Positions 8,372-18,556 of a stretch of 64,000 nt of DNA are shown piece by piece. How positions within the stretch are numbered: position 1 is the stretch's first letter; each line of letters starts with the position of its first letter. The DNA is taken from the NCBI RefSeq assembly GCF_000717655.1, contig NZ_JNZY01000010.1, forward strand, positions 248,001-312,000, in the 5' to 3' direction. The position numbers were made by a program, and so were the translations under genes. The DNA is from Streptomyces katrae (lineage in GTDB: Bacteria; Actinomycetota; Actinomycetes; Streptomycetales; Streptomycetaceae). The notes below the pieces were generated by a model. That model did not search any database, had not been told where the DNA came from, and was given only the letters and a program-made list of their open reading frames with translations.

Positions 8372-10646
8372 TACGGGAGCGGTACGGGCAGCGGGGCGGT
8401 GCTCAGCGCGCGGATGGTCCAACGCTGGGGGTTGGTGGCGTTGCAGTCCCAGAGGTAGAGCTGCGTGCCGGTGTTCATGTTGTTTGCTGGTGTCCAGACA
8501 GCGACCCGACGGTCATGCCGGCGGGCTGCTGGAGGGAGACGAGGTCGTTGTACCCGTCACCGTCCCGGTCGCCGAAGGTGTCGATCTGGGCGCCGCCGAA
8601 GGACACGCCGCCGTCGGCCGCCGGTGAGAACTTGCCGTTGCCCTGGCCGGCGTACATGAGCAGCGTGACCCGGGAGTCGACCGTCCAGATGTCGCGGTTC
8701 CCGTCGCCGTTGAGGTCCCGGGGGCCGTCCACGGTCTGCGAACGCGTCGCGCAGTACAGGTAGGACGTGGTGGCCGAGCGGTTACCGGCCTTGTCCACGC
8801 CGTAGGCGTAGATGTACTGGGGGCCGGATCCCGACGGAGCGATGGTCACGCTGCCGCCGGCGGGCACGGGCCGGTTCCACGGCCCGAAGTCCGTGGAGTA
8901 GATGATCTCCTTCACGGCGGTGACGCCGTTGGCGTCGAAGGTGAACGTGCCGGGGGTGCGGGCCTTGCCCGTGGTGGCGGGCCAGCCGTTCCTGCCGTCG
9001 GGGAACTGGGTGGAGCCGATGACCGGGGGCTTGCTGGGCCGGTTGCGGTCCACGGAGAACTTGCAGCTCTGCGACCACCCGGAGGTGGCGTTGTCCTGGC
9101 CCTTGGCCCGGACCTGCCAGGTGTAGTCGCCACTGGGCAGACTCGTGTCGGGGACGCTCCACGTGGTGACCTTGCCGTTGTTGGCGGGGAGCGCCTGGGT
9201 GGCTATCGGGGTGCTCTGGCCGGTCTTGAAGATCTGGTACTCGGCATTGAGGTTGCCCACGTCACGGTCGGAGAAGGTGGCGTAGAGCCCGATGCGCGTG
9301 TTGCCTAAGGCGCCTCCGTTGGTGCAGGAGGTCGACGGGGAGGTGCCGACGGAGGAGGGGGTGTCCGGCGGGCTGTTGTACTCGGTCTCCAGCGTGATCG
9401 TCTTCGGGTCGAAGCGCTTCCACTACAGCTCGACCGGAGTCGCCGTGCAGGACCAGGACCACGTCTTCTTGGCGCGGAACGTCGACTTGGTGACCTGGGC
9501 GCCCTTGAGGTTGGTGGTGTCGAGCTGGAAGGAGCGCGAGAGGCCGTTCGTCTCGCTCTCGTAGCCGACGCGGACGTCCTGCTTGGTGTTCCAGTACGAG
9601 TTGTTCGGCCAGCTGCGGTAGGCCCAGGCCCAGTTCTGGCGCTCGCCCCAGGCGAGGGAGGGGTCGATGTAGACCGGGTACTTGGTGGATGCGCCGGTCA
9701 GAAGGGCCTGGTCGGGCTTGATCTCCAGATTGCCGCCGGTCACGGTGGTGGGCATCTGGGCGTCCTTGGCACCTGAGGGTGCGACGAACGTGTCCGACGG
9801 CGCCGGAGTTTCGCCGCCGGTGGTGGCGGCGAGCACGCGTGGTGCTGCGGTCTTGGACATCAGGAGTGGGCTAGTGGTGCCGCCGCCGGTGGTGGTGGAG
9901 TCCCACATCATGGGGGTGGAGGCGGTGAAGGCGCTCTGTCCGGCGAGGTCGACGGCGTTGATCAGGCCGGTCGTCGCGTCGGTGGAGACATTCAGGCCGA
10001 CGGTGTCGAGCTTGAACTTCAGTGAGGCGAGGTCGGGGTGCTGGGCCGCCGCGGGGGTCTTGACGACCAAGAGCTGCGCGAAGCCCTCGACTTCGGCCTT
10101 CAGCGGCAGGTCCACGCCGGGCAGGACGTTCGCATAGGTGGCGACGTTCCCGGCGAGGGTGGGCTTGGGCAGTGCCTTGGGCCAGGTCAGGGACAGGGTC
10201 CGGCCGTCGCGCACGCCGGTCAGGAGTGCGCCGGTTCCGCCGCCGGAGAAGGTGACCGAGACCGCGGAGGCCTTGGGGGTGACCCGCCCGTCGGGGGCGA
10301 ACTGCAAGGCCGCGTCGGTGGGCAGCCACACGCTGGTACGCAGGATCCGGACGGTGGTTCCGTGCCGGTTGACCGACCACTTGCCCGTCGGTAGGGCTCA
10401 CGTGTCGGACGACTCGGTGCGCGCGGACGTCAGCTCGTAGGGCTGGCCGGTCTCCTTGGCCTTGGCGAGAGCGAAGTCCTTCGCACTCATCGAGCCCTCG
10501 GCCACCGGATCCGACACCGCCGCGGAAGCCGTCGCCACGGGATGCAGGACACCCAAACCGGAGGCAATAATTCCGCCCGCTAGGGCCGCGGATATGAGCC
10601 GCGAAATGCTGCGCCGGTGGGTCTTTTGGTGAGGGCTGGTTTTCAT
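8372..10646 (-). pseudogene. Secreted DNRLRE/FG-GAP-like protein gene broken by two in-frame stops and a frameshift
   Basis: One long reading frame starting at ATG 10646 ([15 protein letters not shown], then a hydrophobic signal segment) is interrupted by a TGA at 10400-10398 and a TAG at 9425-9423. The frame is otherwise open and coherent across both stops. The order is: signal peptide, [14 protein letters not shown], a DNRLRE-like block ([14 protein letters not shown] to [10 protein letters not shown]), Ig/fibronectin-like segments with [14 protein letters not shown], and FG-GAP-like repeats such as [11 protein letters not shown] and [13 protein letters not shown]. Near 8485 a net 2-nt shift moves the ending into another frame, where LYLWDCNATNPQRW and a stop at 8372 are found. 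Such proteins are extracellular; it is divergent from the RHS gene. Confidence 0.82.
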
Positions 10647-10888
10647 CGCCACGCAAGCTCCAGTTGTCGGATATTCGAGGCGACCCTCCTTGAATGCGCG
10701 GAGGCGCTCCGCTCTGACCTGCACTTTTTAGGTCACGCTTACCCTAACTGCCCGATTCGTCAACAAGATCCACTTTGCTGTGATTGGAGATTCGAGGGGC
10801 GATCCTCTGTGAGATGTCCGGAGTACCGGTTGATGTAATTCAGCCTGTTATTCTGCGCCGGAAAATTGCACAGGAACACGAGGTAAGT

Positions 10889-13800
10889 GTGAGAACATTT
10901 CGCATGCGAGGACTCTCTGTGGCATTGGCCGCAGCGGTCCTCTCAGGCATGCTGCCCGGCGCCGCCGCCATGGCAGACAGCAAAGACAGGCCGCCGTTGC
11001 CGAGCCTCAAACAGCCGAAGGCCGTACCGGTCGATCGGGTCCGCGCGGGCGGCGAGAAGAAGAAGGACGACGCCGACACCGGTCCCTGGAAGGCGCCGAA
11101 GGTCGTCTGGCCCGCGGCGGGAACGGCCGAGGTCGACCTCGCCTCCGGCCCCGTGTCGAAGTCGTTCCTGTCCGGCTCGGCCCGGACTCCCGCCATCGGC
11201 TCCGGCCCGCAGAAGGCCGGCAAGCTCCCGGTCGCGTTGGACGTCCTCCCCGGCAAGGCCTCCGAGGCTCCGGCCAAGGTGAACGTCACCGTCACCTCGC
11301 ACGACGCCGCACGCAAGGCCGGCGTCGACGGCGTCCTGCTGTCGGTGGGCCGCTCGGACAACGCCACCCGGGCGGCTTCCGCGAAGGTCGAGGTGGACTA
11401 CAACTCCTTCCGCGGCGCCTACGGTGGCGACTACGCCGCGCGCCTGCGACTGGTGGAGCTCCCGGCCTGCGCCCTGACCACTCCCGACCGCGCGGAGTGC
11501 CGTACGCAGAAGCCGCTGGCCACCGAGAACGACACCCGCGGCGGCACGCTGACGGCCCAGGTCACCACGCCGGGCGTCACCGGGCAGCCGGAGAAGTCCG
11601 GCCAGACGCCGAAGTCCGCCCCGGCGGCCGCGCCTGCGGCCGGGGCTCCCGCCATGGTCCTCGCCGCCACGGCGGGCGCGTCCGGGCCGACCGGCGACTA
11701 CAAGGCGACCTCGCTGCAGCCGTCCGGGTCCTGGAACGCGGGCGGTTCGACCGGCGGGTTCTCCTGGTCCTACGACATCGGCACGCCCTCCGTGCCCGGC
11801 GGTTTCGCGCCGAAGATCTCCCTCGGCTACAGCTCCCAGGCGGTCGACGGCCGCATGGCCGCATCGAACAACCAGGCGTCCTGGATCGGTGACGGCTGGT
11901 CGTGGGAGCCCGGCTTCATCGAGCGCCGGTACAAGTCCTGCGAGGACGACAAGACCGGTGGGACGAACACCACCAAGGTCGGCGACCAGTGCTGGTTCAA
12001 CGACAACGCCACGCTGTCCCTGAACGGCAAGTCCACCGAGCTCGTCTTCGAGCAGGGCAAGGGCTGGCACCCGGCGGCCGACACCGGCGAGAAGGTGGAG
12101 AAGCTCACCGGCGCCGTCAACGGCGACAAGGGCACCGCGGGTGTCGACGGGGTGGGTGAGCACTGGAAGATCACCGCCACCGACGGTACGCAGTACTTCT
12201 TCGGTCTGAACCGCCTGCCGGGCTGGAAGGACAACGGCACCGCGGCCGACGATCCGACCACCAACTCCACCTGGACCGTCCCGGTGTACGGCAACCAGAC
12301 GGGCGAGCCCTGCTACAACGCCTCGTTCGCGAGCGGCTGGTGCCAGCAGGCCTGGCGCTGGCAGCTCGACTACGTGGTCGCCCCGACCGGCAACGCGATG
12401 GCGTACTACTGGAAGACCGAGACCAACAACTACGCCCGCAACGTGTCGTCGACGACGGGCAAGGGCACGGTCACCCCGTACATCCGGGGCGGCTGGCTCG
12501 ACCACATCGACTACGGCCTGCGCTCCGACAGCGTCTACACGGCCAAGGCGATGGGCCAGGTCATCTTCGACGTCTCCGAGCGCTGCCTGAGCACCTGCGG
12601 CACCTTCGACGAGACCAACGCCAAGAACTGGCCCGACGCCCCGTACGACCTGTTCTGCAAGGACGGCTCGACGGAGTGCAAGGACCAGTTCTCGCCGACC
12701 TTCTGGTCGCGCAAGCGCCTGACCGGGATCAACACCAAGGTCCTGACCGGCGGGGTGTACAAGGACGCCGACTCCTGGACCCTCGACCACAGCTTCCCGC
12801 CGGCCGGTGACGGCATCTCCACTCCGCTGTGGCTGAAGTCGATCACCCGCACCGCCAAGGCGGGCGATGCGGCCGACGTACCCATGCTTCCGGTGACGTT
12901 CGCGGGCGAGCAGCGCCCCAACCGCGTCGACGCCCTCGGCGACGGCCTCGCCCCCTTCGTCCGCCTGCGCATGTACCAGGTGACCACGGAGACCGGCGGC
13001 ACCATCGGCGTCACGTACTCGCAGCCCGACTGCACCGCCACGACGCTGCCCAAGCCGGATGCGACGAACACCACCCGCTGCTATCCGGTCAAGTGGGCCT
13101 GGGAGGGTGAGACCTCCAAGGTCGACTGGTTCAACTCGTACGTGGTCACCCAGATCGTCGAGGGCGACAACCTGGCCTCGACGCCCGACAAGGTGACGTC
13201 GTACAGCTACCTGGGAGGAGCGGCCTGGGAGAAGAGCACGGACGAGCTCACCAAGGCCGACGACCGCGTGCACTCCCTCGCCCGCGGCTACGGGCTGGTC
13301 CAGACCCGCACCGGCGCCGCGTCCGACCCGAAGACGCTGAGCGAAACCCGCTACTTCCGCGGCATCGACGGCAAGGACGTGAACGACTCCGCGGGGGTCG
13401 CGGTCACCGACCGCCCGGAGTTCGCCGGCATGCCCAGGGAAACGGCCACCTACGACGGCGACGACACCGGCAAGCTGATCTCCGCCACCTCCAGCACCCC
13501 CTGGCGCTCGGGGGTCGTGGCCAAGCGGACCCGCAGCGGCCTGCCCGACCTGGTCTCGTACAAGACCGGTACGGAGAGGCAGTCCACGCGCACCACCGTC
13601 ACGGGCGGTACCCGCACGACCGAGACCGTCCGCCACTACGACGACTACGGCATGGTCGACTGGGAATCCCAGCTCGGCGACACGGCCAAGACCGGTGACG
13701 AGCAGTGCACCACCACCAGCTACGCGCGCAACACCGCGAGCTGGATCCTGGGCAAGGTGAGCCGCGTCGAGACCGTGGCCGTGCCCTGTGGCACGGCAGC

Positions 13801-16800
13801 GAGCCGTCCGGCCGACGTCATCGCCGATTCCCGTACCTACTACGACAACGGTGCGATCGACACCGTTCCCGGCCCCGGTCTCGTCACCAAGGCCGAGAAG
13901 ATCAACGCGAAGGGCGACGGATACGACCCCGAATCCTCCGTCCCCAGCACCTGCGGTCCGGCGAACAACCAGCTCTGCTACGACATCTACGGACGGCAGC
14001 TGGTCGCGGCCGACCCGTACGGCAAGGTCACCACGACCGCGTACACCCCGGCCGTCGGCGAGGTCCCGACCGCCACGCTCGTGACCAACCCGAAGGGGCA
14101 CACCGCCTCCTCCGAGCTCGACCCGGTGCGTTCGCAGCCGACGAAGACCACCGACGCCAACGGCAAGGTGACGACGACGGCGTACGACGCCCTCGGCCGG
14201 GTCACGAAGGTGTGGCTGCCGAACCGGCCGGCCGCGACGTTCCCCGACGCGCCGAGCCGGGTCTTCGACTACACGATCCGCAACGACGGACCGAGCGTCA
14301 TCACCAGCAAGTCGCTGACCCACGACTACAAGTACTCCGTCAGCTACTCCATCCAGGACGGCCTGCTGCGCGAGCGGCAGACCCAGACCCAGTCGCCCGA
14401 CCTGTCCGGACGACTGATCTCCGAGACGTTCTACGACACGAGGGGTCTGGCCTGGCGGAGCTCGGGCACGTACTACGCCGACGGGGCCCCCGAGCCGCAG
14501 CTCGTGACCGGACAGGAGACCAACTACCCGGCCTCCACGGACACGGTCTACGACGGCGCCGGCCGGACCACGGCCGTCATCTCGAAGAAGTACGGGCAGG
14601 AGACCAAGCGGGCCACCACCCTCTACACCGGCGACACCACCACCGTCATCCCGCCGCAGGGCGGCACCGCGACGGCCACGGTGGTGGACGGCATCGGCCG
14701 CACCGTCGAAACCAAGCAGTACACGGACGCGGCCCGTACGGCGTCCCAGTCCACCCTGTACACCTACAACAAGCTGGGGCAGCTGGCCCAGGTCACCGAC
14801 CCGGCCAACGCGAAGTGGACGTACACGTACGACGTCCGCGGCCAGCAGGTCGAGTCGAACGACCCCGACAAGGGGATCACGAAGACCGCTTATGACGCCG
14901 GCGGCAGGATCACCGACGTCACCGACGCGCGGGGCGTCACCCTGCACAGCGAATACGACGAGCTGGGCCGCCCCGCCGCCCTGAAGCAGGGCGCGACCAC
15001 CCTCAGCGCCAACGTCTACGACACGGTCGCCAAGGGCCAGCTGACGAAGTCGGTCCGCTACGTGGACGGCAATGCCTTCGAGTCGGAGGTCACCGCCTAC
15101 AACGACCTCTACCAGCCGCTCACGTCGAAGACGACGATCCCGGCCACCCCCGACACGGGCGCCCTGGCCGGCACCTACAACTGGACGAACACCTACAACA
15201 TCGCCGGCCAGGTCCTGACGACCAAGCAGCCGGCCATGGGCGACCTGCCGGCCGAGACGGTCGGCAGCACGTACAAGAGCGTCTCCGGCCTGCTCAACAG
15301 CATGGGCGCGGGCAGCAGCCGTCTCGTCTCGGCCATGACCTACGACCACTACGGCCGCACCTCCCGTCAGGAACTGGGCGCGATCGGTCAGCGGATCTAC
15401 CGGTCGACCGAGTACGACGAACACACCGGGGCCACCACCCGCTCCTATACGGACCGGGACGTGGCACCCCAGCGGATCGAGGACACCCGCTACACGACCG
15501 ACCCCGCGGGCAACCTCACGTCCATCGCCACGGCGTACGGCCAGGACACGGCCCGTACCACCGACACCCAGTGCGTCAACCTGGACGCGCTGCGCCGCAT
15601 CACCGAAGCCTGGACCAACAAGGGCGAGACCTGCGCCGCCACACCGTCGACGACGGTCATCGGCGGTGAGGACCCGTACTGGACGACGTACACCTACGAC
15701 GCGGTCGGCAACCGCAAGACCGAGACCAAGCACAAGACGGCCTCCGGTCCGACGGCCGACACCGTCCGCACCTACGCGGCGCCCACGGCGGGCAAGCACG
15801 ACCTTCCCAAGGTCACCCAGACGGGCACCGGTGCGCACGACGAGGTCTTCACCTACGACGCGTCGGGCAACACCAAGACCCGCAAGAGCGGTACCGACGA
15901 GACGCAGTACCTGGCCTGGGACGCCGAGGGTCACCTCAAGTCCCTGGACCAGGGCCCGGCCAGCAGTTCGTTCACGTATGACGTCTCGGGCCAGCGCCTG
16001 ATGAGGAAGGACTCGACCGGCACCACCCTCTATCTGCCGAACGGCAACGAACTGCGCCTGGACAAGGCCGGGGCCCTCAAGGGAACCCGCTACTACGGTG
16101 ACATCGCCATGCGGACCGGCGGCAAGCTCGTCTTCACCCTCGCCGATCACCACGGCACCGGCACGACACAGGTCAGCGCCGATGCGGCGCAGACCGTGAC
16201 GCGGCGCAAGACGGGACTCTTCGGCGAGGCGCGAGGGGCCAAGCCCACGGGCTGGTCGGGTGAGCGGGGCTTCGTCGGCGGTACCAAGGACGCGGACAGC
16301 GGACTCACGCACATCGGCGCCCGCGAGTACGACCCCCTGATCGGTCGCTTCATCTCCGTCGACCCGATCATGGACCTGAAGGACTCGCAGCAGCTCCACG
16401 GCTACACCTACGCCAACCAGAATCCCGTCACGTTCTGGGACCCCACCGGCAAGCAGCTCGAAGAGTGCGCCAGTGGCATGTACAAGTGCCACAACGGCAA
16501 TGACCCGTACGCCTACGGCAACCGCTACGAGACCATCGTGGAATCCGTCGGCGGAACCGTGTCGGACGACTATGTCCGCTACAAGCACTATGGGTGCGCG
16601 GACTTCACCTGCAAGAAGGGCAGTTCCTGGGGTACCGGAAGTTCCGGGGGTTCCCACACCAGCAAGCCCACTTCTCCGAAGCCTCCGAAGAAGCCCGACT
16701 TCAGCTGGTCCAACCCGGTCAGCGAAGCCTTCTACGGAATCTTTGCGAACGCCGCCCACGCCTCGTCCATGTTCGGCTGGATAGCCGACGGCGACTGCTG

Positions 16801-17800
16801 GAACGGCGGTGCGGGCGCTCCCGGCTGTGACTACGGGGGCGACTACGAGGAGTGGCTGCAGGAGCAGGGAATCGACACCTCCAGCGACTGGTATCAGGTT
16901 CCCGGATTCCTGGGGTCGATGTTCTCCCACCGTGAACCGGGTGCAGGCCTCGGCGGCCGGGGCAGAGCGACCGGCCAGTGCTTCCTCGCCGGCACGCTCG
17001 TCCGCATGGCCGACGGTTCCGAGAAGAAGATCGAGGACATCCAGGTAGGCGACGAGGTCTTGGCCACAGACCCCCGGAGCGGCGAAACGGGAGCCCAGAA
17101 GGTAACCGATCTGATCCGTACGGAGGGCTTGAAGGAGCTCAATTCCCTGTCGGTCGCATCGTCGTCGGGAGTCGACGAGTTGGTCGCGACGCGCGAGCAC
17201 CCGTTCTGGTCCCCGTCCGAGAAGGCGTGGGTCATCGCGGGAGACCTGAAGCCCGGCGCGACGCTTCTGACCGACGCGGGTGAACTGGTCCACGTCGTGG
17301 GCAACAGGGCTTACACCCAGTACGTCAAGACCTACAACTTCACCGTCGCGAACCTTCACACCTATCACGTCAAGGTCGGCTCCGCCTGGATCCTGGTGCA
17401 CAACACCTGTACCCCCAGCGGTGGCGGGGACATCTTCTCCCACTTCACCGACGCTCGCGGAGCCCGGGGCATCGCAGGCGTGGACGCAGAGGGAATGGCC
17501 GTCGGCCAGACGATAGCCGTCCGGAGCGTCCAGTTCGGCCAGGGTGCGAACGAATTCATGGCCACCGGTGCCGGCGACATGTTCGTCACCACCCTCGGGC
17601 GAGATGCGTCGCAAGGGCAGCTGGGTAGAGTGGGCGTTTTCGGGGACCGGCAGAACTATGTGGTCCAGTTCAGTCAGGAGGCCGCATTTGTTCACGATGT
17701 CAGGCCTGTCATGAACCCGGGCAACAGTTCGATCTTCACGATGCCCGGCGGTTCCCAATTCAGCGGGGACTTCACCTACACGGTCACGAGGGTGCGGTGA
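10889..17800 (+). CDS. Giant secreted RHS-repeat protein with HINT autoprotease and C-terminal toxin-like domain
   Basis: A 2,303-residue secreted polymorphic-toxin-type protein. Order: signal peptide (about 1-29), a streptomycete RHS N-terminal region, dozens of YD/RHS repeats (forms such as YDALGRVTKVW and YDAVGNRKTE, about 1050-1800), the RHS-associated core (IGAREYDPLIGRF near 1808, YTYANQNPV, DPTGK), a Ser/Lys/Pro linker, and a HINT domain opening with CFLAGTLVRMADG (Cys about 2031) and closing with ILVHNTC (about 2172). The last 130 residues are unique; the pattern DIFSHFTDARGARGI, then MFVTTL, then NYVVQFS, suggests an ADP-ribosyltransferase-like (HYD1-type) fold, but this is tentative. 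GTG 10889 is chosen because GAGG lies 5 nt upstream; ATG 10904 is an alternative. The stop overlaps the next gene. Confidence 0.92.
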   Translation: MRTFRMRGLSVALAAAVLSGMLPGAAAMADSKDRPPLPSLKQPKAVPVDRVRAGGEKKKDDADTGPWKAPKVVWPAAGTAEVDLASGPVSKSFLSGSARTPAIGSGPQKAGKLPVALDVLPGKASEAPAKVNVTVTSHDAARKAGVDGVLLSVGRSDNATRAASAKVEVDYNSFRGAYGGDYAARLRLVELPACALTTPDRAECRTQKPLATENDTRGGTLTAQVTTPGVTGQPEKSGQTPKSAPAAAPAAGAPAMVLAATAGASGPTGDYKATSLQPSGSWNAGGSTGGFSWSYDIGTPSVPGGFAPKISLGYSSQAVDGRMAASNNQASWIGDGWSWEPGFIERRYKSCEDDKTGGTNTTKVGDQCWFNDNATLSLNGKSTELVFEQGKGWHPAADTGEKVEKLTGAVNGDKGTAGVDGVGEHWKITATDGTQYFFGLNRLPGWKDNGTAADDPTTNSTWTVPVYGNQTGEPCYNASFASGWCQQAWRWQLDYVVAPTGNAMAYYWKTETNNYARNVSSTTGKGTVTPYIRGGWLDHIDYGLRSDSVYTAKAMGQVIFDVSERCLSTCGTFDETNAKNWPDAPYDLFCKDGSTECKDQFSPTFWSRKRLTGINTKVLTGGVYKDADSWTLDHSFPPAGDGISTPLWLKSITRTAKAGDAADVPMLPVTFAGEQRPNRVDALGDGLAPFVRLRMYQVTTETGGTIGVTYSQPDCTATTLPKPDATNTTRCYPVKWAWEGETSKVDWFNSYVVTQIVEGDNLASTPDKVTSYSYLGGAAWEKSTDELTKADDRVHSLARGYGLVQTRTGAASDPKTLSETRYFRGIDGKDVNDSAGVAVTDRPEFAGMPRETATYDGDDTGKLISATSSTPWRSGVVAKRTRSGLPDLVSYKTGTERQSTRTTVTGGTRTTETVRHYDDYGMVDWESQLGDTAKTGDEQCTTTSYARNTASWILGKVSRVETVAVPCGTAASRPADVIADSRTYYDNGAIDTVPGPGLVTKAEKINAKGDGYDPESSVPSTCGPANNQLCYDIYGRQLVAADPYGKVTTTAYTPAVGEVPTATLVTNPKGHTASSELDPVRSQPTKTTDANGKVTTTAYDALGRVTKVWLPNRPAATFPDAPSRVFDYTIRNDGPSVITSKSLTHDYKYSVSYSIQDGLLRERQTQTQSPDLSGRLISETFYDTRGLAWRSSGTYYADGAPEPQLVTGQETNYPASTDTVYDGAGRTTAVISKKYGQETKRATTLYTGDTTTVIPPQGGTATATVVDGIGRTVETKQYTDAARTASQSTLYTYNKLGQLAQVTDPANAKWTYTYDVRGQQVESNDPDKGITKTAYDAGGRITDVTDARGVTLHSEYDELGRPAALKQGATTLSANVYDTVAKGQLTKSVRYVDGNAFESEVTAYNDLYQPLTSKTTIPATPDTGALAGTYNWTNTYNIAGQVLTTKQPAMGDLPAETVGSTYKSVSGLLNSMGAGSSRLVSAMTYDHYGRTSRQELGAIGQRIYRSTEYDEHTGATTRSYTDRDVAPQRIEDTRYTTDPAGNLTSIATAYGQDTARTTDTQCVNLDALRRITEAWTNKGETCAATPSTTVIGGEDPYWTTYTYDAVGNRKTETKHKTASGPTADTVRTYAAPTAGKHDLPKVTQTGTGAHDEVFTYDASGNTKTRKSGTDETQYLAWDAEGHLKSLDQGPASSSFTYDVSGQRLMRKDSTGTTLYLPNGNELRLDKAGALKGTRYYGDIAMRTGGKLVFTLADHHGTGTTQVSADAAQTVTRRKTGLFGEARGAKPTGWSGERGFVGGTKDADSGLTHIGAREYDPLIGRFISVDPIMDLKDSQQLHGYTYANQNPVTFWDPTGKQLEECASGMYKCHNGNDPYAYGNRYETIVESVGGTVSDDYVRYKHYGCADFTCKKGSSWGTGSSGGSHTSKPTSPKPPKKPDFSWSNPVSEAFYGIFANAAHASSMFGWIADGDCWNGGAGAPGCDYGGDYEEWLQEQGIDTSSDWYQVPGFLGSMFSHREPGAGLGGRGRATGQCFLAGTLVRMADGSEKKIEDIQVGDEVLATDPRSGETGAQKVTDLIRTEGLKELNSLSVASSSGVDELVATREHPFWSPSEKAWVIAGDLKPGATLLTDAGELVHVVGNRAYTQYVKTYNFTVANLHTYHVKVGSAWILVHNTCTPSGGGDIFSHFTDARGARGIAGVDAEGMAVGQTIAVRSVQFGQGANEFMATGAGDMFVTTLGRDASQGQLGRVGVFGDRQNYVVQFSQEAAFVHDVRPVMNPGNSSIFTMPGGSQFSGDFTYTVTRVR

Positions 17801-18348
17801 TGGAACTTTCCGAGAACGTCGAGGGTGCGCTGGCCGGCCTGGCTTCGCCGGACCTGGCAACCCGGGTCGGTGCGGTCGAGGCGCTGGCGGTCTGCTCATC
17901 GGCGATCGCCGCACAGGTGGCAGCCTTGTTCGAGACGGATGAGGAGGCGCGCTCCCTGGTCTTCGAGCGGCTCGGCAGATTCGGCTCACTGATGGTCGAA
18001 CCAATGGAGGACGTGTACCGCAAGGCCGAGGACCAGGGCCTGCGGCGGATGTCGGCTTCGGCTCTGACCTACCTGGGGAGTGATGTCGGGGTTCCGTCGC
18101 TCATGGCGGCGCTCGCGGCGGGCGATCCGGACCTGTGCATGGCCGCGATCACCCTCTCCTCGGCAGGGGTGTCGCAGGCGGCAGGGCCGATCGAAGAGGC
18201 GCTGCTCGCGTGCGACCTCTCGGACGCGCGGACTCTGGAATGTCTCGTCTCGTCCCTCCGGCGCCTGAACCATCCGATGGCGGAAAACGTGCGTCTGCGT
18301 TTGTCCGGCGTCGAACCGGGTTGGCTGCGTGATTCCCTCCTCGGCTGA
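17800..18348 (+). CDS. HEAT-like protein, candidate immunity protein for the RHS toxin
   Basis: A 182-residue soluble, helical protein with HEAT-type alternation (ASPDLATRVGAVEALA, LRRMSASALTYLG, DVGVPSLMAALAAGD). No signal peptide, so cytoplasmic. Its ATG overlaps the RHS stop in TGATG (a GTG at 17797 is also possible), so translation is coupled. In polymorphic toxin loci the gene immediately downstream of the toxin tip normally encodes the cognate immunity protein, and HEAT-like repeat proteins are one recognised immunity class. Function is therefore inferred from position and fold, not from a known family. A terminator follows within 40 nt, so the two genes form a closed unit. Confidence 0.8.
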   Translation: MELSENVEGALAGLASPDLATRVGAVEALAVCSSAIAAQVAALFETDEEARSLVFERLGRFGSLMVEPMEDVYRKAEDQGLRRMSASALTYLGSDVGVPSLMAALAAGDPDLCMAAITLSSAGVSQAAGPIEEALLACDLSDARTLECLVSSLRRLNHPMAENVRLRLSGVEPGWLRDSLLG

Positions 18349-18387
18349 GGGGCTGCCTGACACCCCGTTTTCGTGACAGCCGTCGCA

Positions 18388-18421
18388 CAGAGGTCCCACC
18401 GGTTTTCCGGTGGGGCCTCTG
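18388..18421. terminator. Hairpin terminator after the RHS/immunity pair
   Basis: A 15-bp stem with one G-T wobble (18388-18402 with 18407-18421) around a TTTT loop, 40 nt after the HEAT-like gene. Confidence 0.85.
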
Positions 18422-18556
18422 CCGCTACCGGGCTCTTTCAGGAGGCCCCCCGGCGGACGCGTCGGCTTCATGCCGCGTTGGTCCGGGGCGCGCAGGCTGC
18501 TGCGCGGAATGACCCCTCACAGCGGCCACCACCGTGGCCCCCGCCCGGGAGCGACC

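Noticed and set aside
10398..10400. TGA in the broken secreted gene as a selenocysteine codon.
   Set aside because: No hairpin or selenium genes support this, and a second stop plus a frameshift in the same gene point to decay.
10943..18004. A 2,353-codon open frame on the minus strand opposite the RHS gene.
   Set aside because: It mirrors the RHS codons (G/C-rich third positions open the antisense frame), is Arg/Gly/Val-rich, and shows no domain or ribosome site.
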